A DNA stretch of 64,000 bases from Ulota crispa (taxonomy: Eukaryota; Streptophyta; Bryopsida; Orthotrichales; Orthotrichaceae): positions 5,676,539-5,740,538 of the forward strand of contig OY987248.1 in the NCBI GenBank assembly GCA_963920765.1. Direction: 5' to 3'. This document shows positions 37,101-48,500 of this stretch, in pieces. A program made the position numbers and the translations under genes. Position 1 is the first letter of the stretch. Each line of letters starts with the position of its first letter. Below the pieces are notes generated by a model. The model was not told where the DNA came from, did no database searches, and saw nothing but the letters and a program-made list of their open reading frames with translations.

Positions 37101-40100
37101 TTCTTAACAGGAGGTTCCAACCTGCTCATCCTCCAAGCAGATGCAGTAATGGACAAAGAGCATATCCAGCATGCGAAGTATCTCTTGGACAAGAACTGTG
37201 CAGACTATCACGCTCAGGTGTCCCCGCGACCTTCTCAGGTGAAGAACATCGTCCTCATCATTCACACTCACCGGGAGATGGAAAGTCTTACAGGATTCAC
37301 TTTTCTCAGCGGATGGCAGCAGATTACACTCGACCAGCTTCAACGAGAAGACACGGATCTCAGGTATATTCAATCTCTCAATAAATTCCATTTTTGTGCC
37401 TTTGTATATTTGGATCTATCAATTGAACAATGTGGACGTGTTGTTTTTTCACGGTGCAGAGTATTTTTGGACCATAGTGTTGCCGACTTGGTGAGAGCAG
37501 AGACAATTCCTCTGAAGGACATCATGGTGAAGGTGCTGACCTGGAGTTTCTTATGCATCAAGTATCCAAGCTCCATGAATCCTGCAGCCTACTGCCAGCA
37601 AATAGTACAGAAAATATGTGAGGACACAGAACTCTGGGGCTGCTTCAAGAGCCGGGCGCTGGTGTGGCTCATGGAAGACGCCGATCCGTTATGGCAAGCA
37701 TCCGTGGCGTCGGACCGAAGTCTGCTGTCTCTGTCCTCCAGCCTGCAAGATGCTTTCCTCCTCTACATCGAAGAGAAGCTCAGGCAGCCAGTTGCAAGAC
37801 TTGTGTACTTACTAGAAAAATCATCAGATCTCGGAAGCTACTTCAGAATGGACGCAGTGAAAAGGGAGATATGGCGAGCAGCAGTTTTGAATGCAGAGTT
37901 GGTGAATGTTAGCAGCGTCCCGGTGCCAAGGCATCCCGAAGGTTACCAAGTCAAGGGGCCACTCAACCTCTCACTCCCTTTCGTTGCCGTTTATTCACAG
38001 CACGTCGACAACGGTTTTAAAAATTTGTATTTGACGCAGTTGTCGAAATCCAAATCTAGCAGCGACAACAGTACTCCTTGCTCATCTGCGAGTATGGAAT
38101 CTGTCAACTTGAAAATTGGACATGACATTATTTCAACAATGCGAAACCAGCTTCCAGAGTTTGCTGTTTGCATCGACACTAACTTGGAGCTCTACGTGGG
38201 AGACTTTGCCAAGATGTACGCACCTTACAAGAATGACAGCCGGAGTGAGGTAGAGTCACAAGCTTTTGAGTGGGTGTTGCGAGGGAACCTCGGCGACGGA
38301 GTTGTCACTCTCCCCGATCTTCACATTCTTCTGTGGGAGAACGGCGAGAAGCTTAACGCGCAAGCTTTGCTGGTAGCGTCGTGCTTGACAGAGACTACTG
38401 TTGCAGAGCAGCTAGCGCTGCTGAAGTGCGAAGACCTTCCTTTTGATGAGCACTTGGTGGCTCAATGCTACTCGGCGGTATTGCCTCGAAGTGAGATGAT
38501 CAGGGAAGACTTTTTGCAGAGAGTTGAGATTCAGCCGTGGGTTAAAAATCTGGAGTTGCTGCTTAGTTTGGCGTCGCCTCTGGAGGCGTTTGGAGGACCA
38601 ACGCGGTGGGCTGTTCTTACCAGCTTAGAAGTGCTGAGGGACCTTGCGTACATGGTTCTCCGACCTTTGTCAATGGAAAACAGTATCCTACAGGGTCTGG
38701 TCATGTGGTTGGGTAGTCATGGCACCGACTTTAGCCCTGGTCAGTTACTGGCAGCAGTTCTTAGTCTGGTGTCAGAAACCTCGACAGAACAAAGGTCACG
38801 GTTTCTTGCTTCGTTCTTCATGAAAGTCTTGAAGGGGAAGACGACGATGTCTGACGTGAACACAATTGCTGCTTTCATTTTCAAGCTCAACTCCATCACA
38901 AGCGTAATGAAGAATCTGATCCTCTGCCTCCTGGATGCCACTCTTTCGCACACTGCGGCGGACTTCGTGGATGCGCGCTGTCCGAAGTACATGCAATTTT
39001 TGCTGAACGGGGAGCAGAGAGGAGGCTTGGAATTGGGAGAAACGTCTATCGAAGGTCAAGGTCATACAGCTTTCGTTCTCCTGTCCGACGTTATATACGA
39101 GTCTCTCAACCCTGAAACCACCGAAGCCTTACTACGAGGAGAGGATCTCGGAACAGAGTGGAAACCTCGAGATTTTCTCAGGTGTTTGACTGTAGCTCTA
39201 GAGCTAATGGAGGGTGATGGACCATTGACACTTCAATTGACTGCCGCGTTTGCGTTTCTACGGGCGGTATTAGATGCTGTTGCATCTGAGCTTGAACGCG
39301 TGTTGAGAGTTTCTGCAAGCACAGCAAGTTCATCTCCTGTGGTCTCCACGTTAGCGAGAAGTATGAGAGAACACACATCATCGCCTACCAGATTTGCAGC
39401 ACTGCAGCTGTATCTCCTGAAGGTACTCCACATGAAGAAGGGACTCTCATTGATTGAAATCAGCAATCTAGCTACAAAATGTGGTGAGATCTGGAAGCTG
39501 AATGACTACGCCGTCATACTTAAGTGGGAGACGATGCATGATGTCACGAATCCACTGGGGTTTGACCCTTTCTGGTCCTCTTCGCCTCTTTACAATAAAG
39601 CTGCAGAAGCCATGTCGTTGTATCAAGATTCCAGGAATGTGAAATACCTTGATCGCCATACCGATCCTGAAAGTCAGAAGCAAATCACTGCAGTGGTAGC
39701 GTCAAGGTTGTACCTTACTTTGGCTGGACGGCAGCTTACATCTGCAGAATTGACTGCTTCCAACTGGTTACTTGGTAAGCAAAAGTGTCTGCAAAAATGG
39801 GACCCCAAGTGGAGAGAAGTGCTCCATTGCTTTGCTCAGAACGATCGAGTCGCTACAATTTGGAGCTCCATGAGGCTCCGTCCCAACATGCCAATCCATG
39901 ATTTGTGGTTTCAGAGCCTCTCAGCGCACCTCCTTCTCGTTGTGACAGGGCTACCACGAACATCGCCATTGCAGGTAATGTTTTCTGATTGCCTCTGTTG
40001 AGAAAGCTTTTCTTGGATGTTTGATTCCAAGCACTGGAGAGATGTAGTTTGGCTGGTGCTGATGTTGTGGACCTGGTATGACGACCACAGGGGTACATGA

Positions 40101-43100
40101 CTCTCGACAGAGACCATCTGGAAAAATCATATGTTCTAGCAGCTCCCAACAGTTTGCTCGCTGCTTTTAGAACCATTGTGGCTAATGGCCAGGGGATGGG
40201 AGAATACAAGTGCCCGTGTGGGTACGAGTACTTCGTTGGGGAATGCCAGCGGCCTATGGAGGCCACCAAATGCCCTGGCTGTGGTAATGCCATTGGAGGC
40301 ACTTCACATGCCCCCGTCTCTGGGAATGTTCTTCTTCAACCCCAGCAGATTCAGAATGGTAACTTCATGCCTTCTCCTTCCATCTCGTAACTGTCAAAGC
40401 ACATTTCTTTTGTTCAAAATTCTGGTTAAGACTTCCTCTCTCTACTGGTATGGTTTGTGTCCTGCTCTGAAGCTTGCTGAAAGATTTGTATCAACCTGTC
40501 ATGCTTTCAAAATGCGTTGTTGCAGTACTAACCTAGAGCTTTGTTTTTTTCGCTTTGCTCTAGGTTATATCGTTGACAATATTTCAAGGTCGGATACATT
40601 CTATTCTGTTCGCAACCTCGATCACAAGTGCTATCGAGTTCTTCGTGTTATACTTCACTTCTGTTTAGTCATTGGGCTTCACCGGGCATCGACAACGGAA
40701 CCAATGCGAAGATTGCTAGGTCTAACACCACAATGCTCTAACCCACTGCAAGAGCTACAGAACATAATCGAGGAAGATTTTGCCAAACTTGACGTCCTCC
40801 TCGCCTGCAATCGAGAAACCACCATGAAATACATCCACTGCGTCGTTTCTTTCTTAAGCGACATGCAGAACAACGTTGCCTTGCTTTCCCCAATGGCGCG
40901 GACACTGTGGGAAGCTGAGTTTCAAAGAATCTTTGACAATGGTAAGTTCGACTCTGGTGCTCATAGAGCTGCGGCAGACTATTTGGAGAGGCAGAAGGGG
41001 AACAGCAGGTATGCAGAGCTGGTGGAAGAGAGTGGAATACCAATTTTTGCGCCTGCTTTTGAGGATATTTTGAGGATATCAGTTTCTCCTAGTCTTGCCA
41101 ACTTCAGGACTTTGTACAAGCAAGATGCGGATATGATAGAGGAGAACCCCATCATTCAAACATTCTTCAATCATCAAAAGAAGTTGGAGGACCTGAAGCA
41201 CTTGATGAATCTCTTAGCATTCTGCAACACTGCTCACGAGGATTTCAGCTTTAGGATCTCCCGGTCTGATGCGGCAACGATGAGCATGAGAGAAGCTTTG
41301 ACACAGTCAAGGTGAATATACATTCTTCCCGGTTTGAGAAATTTTTTCTTTCTGCAAGATTTGATTGAAGCTTGCATCTGGGGTCAGGTGTACAAAAGTA
41401 TGGCTATGTTGAGATTTAGGTTGATGTAGCTCACTCGGACACTTGCACTGTGCTAGACCTTTTCCGTAGCTGTTTCCAAGACAAGTCTTAGCTGATTCTC
41501 TTGTTCTTATTGTGTGTTGCAGTGGATTGCAAACTCGGTTCGAGAAGTTTGCTGTTTCGTGGAACGCAATACGGGAAAATGTGCTGGGCTACGAGTGCAA
41601 AGCCTTCAGCATTCCAGCCATGACCAAAGATTCTCGTCTTGCTATGTGCTTGGTGGAGCCTCGTGACCTCGGCTTACATATTGTGGCTCTCTTTGAGTAT
41701 CTTCGCAATATTCAAAATGCTTTTCTGGACGATGTCAGCTCCGTAGAAGGTGCCAGTGCTCGCGAGCATTCTCCTCGAATGCTGCGCATTCAAGCTTGCA
41801 AGGTTTGCTTTTCATGTTTTTCACTGTTGTTATAATGTACAAAGCATTTTGAGGTTGGAATTCTTCATTGCCCTTGCAAATTAGCAAAGACTACACAAAC
41901 TGTGAATCATGGTTGTTTTACTGTACGCGCAGGCTGAAGATGTTGTGCAGTACGACAAACAGTGGCTTGAGAATGTTGTGAAGGAGGTAGCGATGGCTAA
42001 CCCTCGTAGGGGAAGTGGCCAGCGAGTGCAATACGACAATGGTATCATTGAAGAGCATATCTTTCGAGCTCTTGTGGCAGGAAAAGCTCATCTTGACGCG
42101 GTAATTTCTCGCTTTTCCACTTTTGGCGGTATCATCTGCTCTCAGCATCTTGCGAAAATTTTCCGTTACCCACAACCTCATGAACAGGAACTACGGCTTG
42201 AGATGTTTTAACCTGAACATAAGAACCTAGAATAAATAGGTTGTGATATTGCTCCGTGGCACTTTCATGAAGCTACTTGAACGCCGATTGGTCTGCACTG
42301 ATGCAATCATACCTTCCACTTTCAGATTGTGAAGGCGGAAATCTACTAACCTGAAAATTCTTATCAAAGCATGCCATGAACTCAAGAGGCTTGATGTTTC
42401 TCTCCCAGTCGGCAGCATTAGAGCAGTGACAAGAATCTTTCAGTTTTTAGGATCCTCCATTGAAAAGTACTATCACTTGTGATTGTTTAGGAAACGAGCT
42501 AGTGACACTAATTTCCCCAATTTCCCTGCAGGACTGGGTGGAATTTCCCTACAAACATGAGGCTTTCCACCGGCATGCCACCATTCTTGCAGACGTGGCA
42601 ACGGCAATCCCACAGGAGGCACTGCGGCCAGAGACGTTACAGGCTGTTCAAAGGGAGATAGAATCCGGTGGTATAGGAGCTGGCCAGTTCCTTGAAATGA
42701 TGAACCTCTGCCTTGGGTTCTTACGACGAACCGGAGGTCATCAACAACAAGCTCTGGGCGCATATTGCGAGCTTTGGTTGGGAAAAGATTCAGCGGAACT
42801 GATCAGCAAGAGTACAGTGTTTGACAAAGTCTGCCTCAAGCACATTGTCAGCTTATACGAAGGCCTCGAAGACTCCGCCAGCAGCAGTATAGGCATGCTG
42901 GTCAACCAAATATACAAGTAAATGTCTCCTAGTACCTTGAACTTTGCTGTTATCTCATGCACCTTCTCTTTTTGTAATAAATTTTTTTGGACTTTTGGCT
43001 CACATCCATTAATCTAATCCTTGAATTTATTGTGACAGAGCGCCCCTGACCCTCGCTTTAGCCGAAGAGATTCGACTGTCTGTGAAGACGGAGAATGTGT

Positions 43101-44242
43101 GGAAGGAGGAGGCGGATGCGGAGAGAATCCCCGCATCAACTTTTTTGAATGTGTTGAGGAGATTCATGTTTCGGTATCTTAGTGTAGATAATCATCCCAG
43201 AGATGTGCACCTCCATCTATACTTGACCGACCCCAGGCTCGTGACATGGCCGGCTGACGTGGTGTCTGAAGTCGTCGTGGACGCCTGCTTCCCACCAAGT
43301 TTGCTGCTCCAACATTCCTTTGCCACGTATATGCTGCTTGATCAGGTAATTCTCCCTTCCTTTATCCCTCTCAAAAGCCACTTTAGACCTCACATCTTTA
43401 AAGCAACACAAGCTCAAAGCTTTAATCGTAATCATAAATTCAAACCAAGCTTGATATGATGGGTTGTGTTAATGACATTCTATGATGCATAATGAGGTAA
43501 CAAGTGTCAAATGACTTCAATCCAGCTCAATGAGGTGGGCTTGAACTTTGTTATCTCAAAGTCTTTTAGCATGCTACAGAAGATTTTACAATGTAAGTGC
43601 CCTCATCCTTATAATGGATATTAAACATTGCAAAGGTAAACAAACAAAATATAAATTTTGCACCATGAAGGTGAAGTACTTTGTGTTATATCAAGCATTT
43701 TGCTTTGGTCTGTGTAATCTTAAGTGGTTCTAGGATGCTTGGTACAAAATTCAAAGCACACATACATCCTGTTCTTTTTCACGCAATTGTGATAATTACC
43801 AATTTGAGAACTGCACCTTCTCAATACCTTCAGTGCTAAGCACTTCTTTAGTGTAAAAGTTACATGAAACACTATTGATTGTATCAATGTCTCAGAACTC
43901 CATGTAATCATGTGGATTTTGTGTTTCTCACCAGATTTTGTTGATGATAATTTCTATCCCAAATATACCATGAATGTCGATTTTTTTAGGCTTTACCAAT
44001 TTCATTTCTTTTTGCCATTGTAGCACTCTCTAAAGTATGAAAAATTCAAAAACCAAGATGCTGGTTCAGGTTTATCTCGATTTTTTTTTGTTGTATATCG
44101 ACTTACGACCAGTTTCAAGGAAATTAAGCTGTTATGTACACTGACGATAATTTTTTCTGAATTAGTAAAATTTTGTTATGGCAAATTTTCACAGATTTGT
44201 AAAGGCGGTGAATGGGAGAGAGCAGGCCAGAGCAACGATTAG
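25122..44242 (+). CDS. RNF213: RNF213/mysterin-like AAA+ RZ-finger E3 ligase
   Basis: Phase-consistent exons: 25122-25673, 25894-27860, 28003-29303, 29458-29910, 30067-31217, 31555-32802, 32982-33616, 33729-33938, 34013-34166, 34314-34427, 34657-35190, 35335-35474, 35827-36285, 36404-36563, 36727-36831, 37038-37363, 37460-39974, 40091-40358, 40564-41311, 41523-41802, 41933-42100, 42532-42917, 43039-43345, 44195-44242, giving about 4,740 residues; human RNF213 has about 5,200. AAA1 has GETGCGKT (32644-32667) and FLDEIN (32991-33008). AAA2 has GKPGSGKT (33892-33915) and VVVLDEVGLAE (about 34368). Exon 13 has LDPPFLNRFEKQ of the third AAA-like unit. Exon 18 has the RZ finger. I see no RING C3HC4 cluster before it. 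Animal RNF213 is a dynein-like AAA+ E3 acting on lipid droplets and intracellular bacteria; the role in plants is inference. ATG 25122 is preferred (GAAATGGCG) over in-frame 25071. One short exon may be missing in 42101-42531, and the last exon is tentative. Confidence 0.88.
40211..40309 (+). other. RZ zinc finger of the RNF213-like protein
   Basis: The finger reads KCPCGYEYFVGECQRPME, then ATKCPGCGNAIGGTSH. Spacing matches the RZ fold: first Cys, the C-x2-C pair 20 and 23 residues later, GEC in between, and IGG-x2-H at the end. The position four residues after the first Cys, a zinc-binding His in animal RNF213, is Tyr (TAC) here. An extra Cys two residues after the first could replace it as ligand. 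The GEC cysteine, proposed to carry ubiquitin in animals, is kept. Confidence 0.85.
42101..42531 (+). other. Unresolved exon region of the RNF213-like gene
   Basis: The flanking exons end and start in phase 0, so they can join directly. The gap still holds coding-like stretches: the frame continues past the donor to 42211 (…FRYPQPHEQELRLEMF), and 42355-42430 reads KILIKACHELKRLDVSLPVG without stop. A TACTAAC-like branch point lies at about 42337. A short exon such as 42390-42425 is possible; the exact joins cannot be decided by eye. Confidence 0.5.
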
Positions 44243-45598
44243 ATTCTATGGATCACCCCACTTGAATTGTTCAGCATTTTTTAACTGGTACCATCTCAAT
44301 CAATGACACTCTCCAAAGGCCCAGATATTTGTGAATAGGTTTAATTGCTGGGCCTTGAAACATTGAAACCTTGTGCATAAAATTAGCCCATGACTGTCAG
44401 GACAGAGCCAAGCTCTGATAGGAGGAAGCGATGGATCTTCCTTTGTATAGAGCCACACGGTTTCTATCACTTTCAATATCTTTATTGAATTGCTCCACAA
44501 AAGAATTTGAATTTTTTCCAGGGTGCAATGAAGGTAAGTACACCCACTTGCAACCCACAGAAATTATTGCGTGTGAAATGCTTTCTAAATTGCAAGTTGT
44601 AAATTTAAACATGAGCATCTAGGATTAAATTTAGGTCTAAACTTTTCAACTTATATATTTCAAGTGAATGCGTGCGTGCACAATATAAAAACATATACCT
44701 ATATATATGTACACACACGTATGCATGCAGGACATTGTAAGATTGTTAGAGATAAGGCAATACTAAGGTTAGACAATATTTGTATCATCAAGATACAAAG
44801 GAAGATCTTTTGTAGTTCATATTATTGATTCTCTAATTTTTTATTTCTTGGCTTGGAGGACCTTCCACCACTAGCAAGTGGTATTAGAATCTTTTATTAA
44901 TTGTGTACAAGATTTGACAAAAAATATCAAAATAGGTGTAAAGTGATCTACATGGTGTTTGTAATGAGTTAGCGGGGCCAAAAAAAGTACAAAAAGTGCA
45001 AATGGATTTCTCCCTCAAATTTAGAGTATAAGTTGCTCATAGTTGGAGTTGGTTTCATGTTTGTCTATGTCTCCATGGCAACCTCCAACTTAAAACAAGT
45101 CAAGGTTTGACAATTTTGGTGCCATCTAATTTTGTGCACTTAAAAGAATCTCCCCATGGAAACATGTTAAATAATTCAGGATTGAAGGTCAATATGATTG
45201 CATACATATTGTCAACTCTAAAGAAATGCACTATATACAATCATAAAGTAGGTCAAATGTTGGGTGAAATCTAAAAAAACTTGCTTCTTATTAGATAGTG
45301 CATTGAAATGCAAGAAGTAGAATGCACTAAGTGATCCAAGAGCGGCAGAGATCGGCCATTGCTACGAGATTCGAGGACAAAAGGAATGTTGCTCTTTTGA
45401 GTTCCACCATATGGAAATTGCTCAGATAATCATTTTTCATTAAAAAATCCTTCTTGCTAGTCAAGACCTATAGTTGCAGCTATTTTCAATTTGAAGGTAA
45501 TGTGACCAATCAGAAATTTCTCGAAACGAATCAAGGGAATTTTTCAAATCAGTGAAAGAGAAAGTTGCCTTACTATCCAGAGCTTGGATACTAGCACC
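44243..45598. other. Convergent intergenic region, RNF213-like and FKBP genes
   Basis: The two genes point at each other across about 1.35 kb. It is AT-rich with a short TA/CA-rich patch near 44650-44730. No gene or clear TIR element is seen. Confidence 0.55.
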
Positions 45599-48500
45599 TT
45601 ATTTGGAGCCATTCTCATTCTGAGGTTTCTTCACTTCAAGCAATTCGATGTTGAGATCAAATGTCGCACCAGGCTACAAACAAACACAATGCGCAAGCTG
45701 GTTCAACTTCAACACTAATCTCAATGGCAAGCAAATGTTACTAAGGAACAACTCAAAAAAAGATCAGCTAATTAAACCACAAAGACAATCTAGACCTAAA
45801 CCCTGAGAATACAAGGTGACTAGATAAGAAGCCTTCACACAGGTCTTTACTTACCGGAATCTCATTGAGGCCCCTTTGTCCGTACCCAAAATCGGGAGTT
45901 ACAATCACAGTCCGCTGTACAAGGTATAAAGTAGGAGCACCCATAAGCGTCAGTTTAAGGGTTTTGAACATGATGAGTATTAACAAACAGCTAGCAAGCT
46001 AGGATCCTATTAACAAACAGTTAGCAAATTATAGGATTCTATCAGGAACAGAAAAATAATAAGTTTGCACTTTTTGAATGTATTATTTGGATACTGTGAG
46101 AATAAGTTGTGAATTTTTAAAAAGTAAACTGCCATTGCACCTATAACCAACACTAAGGTTTTATGTTCACATGTTGTACATCCTTGTAATTACATCTATT
46201 CATTTCCATAGATTTTCCAAGATTTCAGAGGTGACAATTATGGGGAAACTAACGCTTATGGGTGTTCCTACCTTAGCAAGAGAAGGATATTAGACCAAGT
46301 TACCTACTACTCCCTATGTCTCATTATAAAACTCCAAAAAACTTCTCCATGAGGGATTAACTATATTTTTAGTCATTATGCTAGTGACAAATGCATTCTA
46401 GAATCAATACATCACCTACTAAATATTTGCAAAATCTCAAGTTTTTATGTTTCCGCTTAGACACCCAAACTCCATGTAATAAGTACCATATTTGTACATA
46501 GTTTGTGAAGAATGCCAACTCCTCATTATTTTAGTCTTAATATTAATGACACATGCATTCTAGAATCAATATACCATGTATCAAATGTGTGCAAAATCTT
46601 AGGCTTTCATGTTGTTGTTTGGGCACCCAAATTCCATGCAAAAGTACCATACTTGTACATGTTGCTAGCTCCTCATTATTGATGATTTAAAGATTAGTAG
46701 CAACAATGGTACCTCATATGAGCAAGGCCAAGCTTATTAGGAGAGGAATGCTCTCTAATTGCTTAACTTGCCCCCATGAGATCATTGGAAATGACAAACG
46801 CTTTCTCAACAATTGAAATTAACAAAAGAGAGTTTTTTAGTGGGACAAGAAGAACTATGCCTAATTTGGAGCTTTATATTGGAACAGAGGGAGTACTTAT
46901 TTTGGATTGCATGTGTCACTAGAAAAATTATTGAAAATACAGTTAATCCCTCCTGGAGAAGTTTTTTGGAGTTTTATAATGGGACAGAGGGAGTACATAC
47001 AAATTACAAGGAATCTCGGTATCAATATTGCAACCATATCAGTCATATATCAATGAAGTTATTCCTTACGCATGTTTGGTAGAGGGAAAAGGACCACCGC
47101 ACTTACTTTGCCACCTACACGCATGCCTTCGGTAATAGAATACAAGGCTGGAGGAGGCTTTGGTGAAGCCTGAGCAGAGAAAAGCCCGTTAGCATTTTCC
47201 ACAAAGTCCCGTTTCCGCTCCCTACCGGGTTCAGCTCCCACGGTTAACTCATACGGCTGCACGATCATGCACATATCAATGTACTTCCTCTGTCCCATTA
47301 TAAAGCTCCAAAAAACTTCTCCATGAGGGAATAACCGTATTTTTAGTCATTATGCTAGTGGTAAATGCATTCTAGAATCAATACACCACTTACCAAATGT
47401 CTGCAAAATCTCCACTTTTTATGTTGTCGTTTAGACACTCAAATTTCATGCAAAAAGTACCATACTTGTACACGTTGCTAGCTCCTCATTATTGAAAATG
47501 TAAAGATTAGTAGCAACAATGATACCTCATATGAGTAAGGCCAAGCTTGTTAGGAGAGGAATGCTCTCTAATTGCTTAACTTGCCCCCATGAGATCATTA
47601 GACATGACAAACGCTTTCTCAGCAATTGAAATTAGTAAAAGGGAGTTTTTTAGTGGGACAAGAACTATGCCTAATTTGGAGCTTTATATTGGGACAGAGG
47701 GAATACTCAGTAGTTAATAGTTTGAAAAACACAAGCTGATTAGTTGCTTGCTTTGCTGCATGGACAAACAGGAAGTGGAGCCGATCACATGTTGATAATT
47801 CAAGCCAAAGAGTAGTGAAAAAACATAGTCATGGGGAATTGAATCTAAACACCTCAGCAATGGTTCGATTTCCAGCAAGAATTTTCGACTCTCTGCTTGA
47901 AACAGCGGTGATGCTGCGATACAAGCAATCGAAATGTACCTGATACAGTACATATACCCAGTCCGATCAGTTCCTGGACCAGAGCTTTCTATGGACAACA
48001 GAGATAAGACACAGTTATTTTGAACATAGTAGTTCTATTCCAGCTGTTGCCAAGAAAGAAATTTTTGAAAATTCAAAAGCATGGTGCATTGTCATGTCAT
48101 GGCATGTGGTAAGCTTTGTATTGCGAGCTCCATCAACACGATCTCAAGAAAGGCCAAGTCCCTATCAGAGTGAGCAACCTAACGGAGAAACCAAAACATG
48201 GAGTATAAAACAAGGGTCTTGATACTGCCATCCCCCTCTTTTACATCAATATTCAAATTTTAATGGTTTTTTGGGGACAATTTGTTTTTTGTAAAATTAG
48301 AATTGAATATGTATTAAACCAAGTGATTTTTTGTTGTGTTTTTCAATGAGAAACTACAATCAAATTTTTTGATAAGATAACATTCTATTATCTTTTCTTA
48401 TCAAAAATTTTGATTGCATTTTATCATTTTGAAAAACACCAACTAAAAATCACTTGGTTTGATACATATTTAATTTTTTTTCTTTTAAAGTAGTTCCCAA

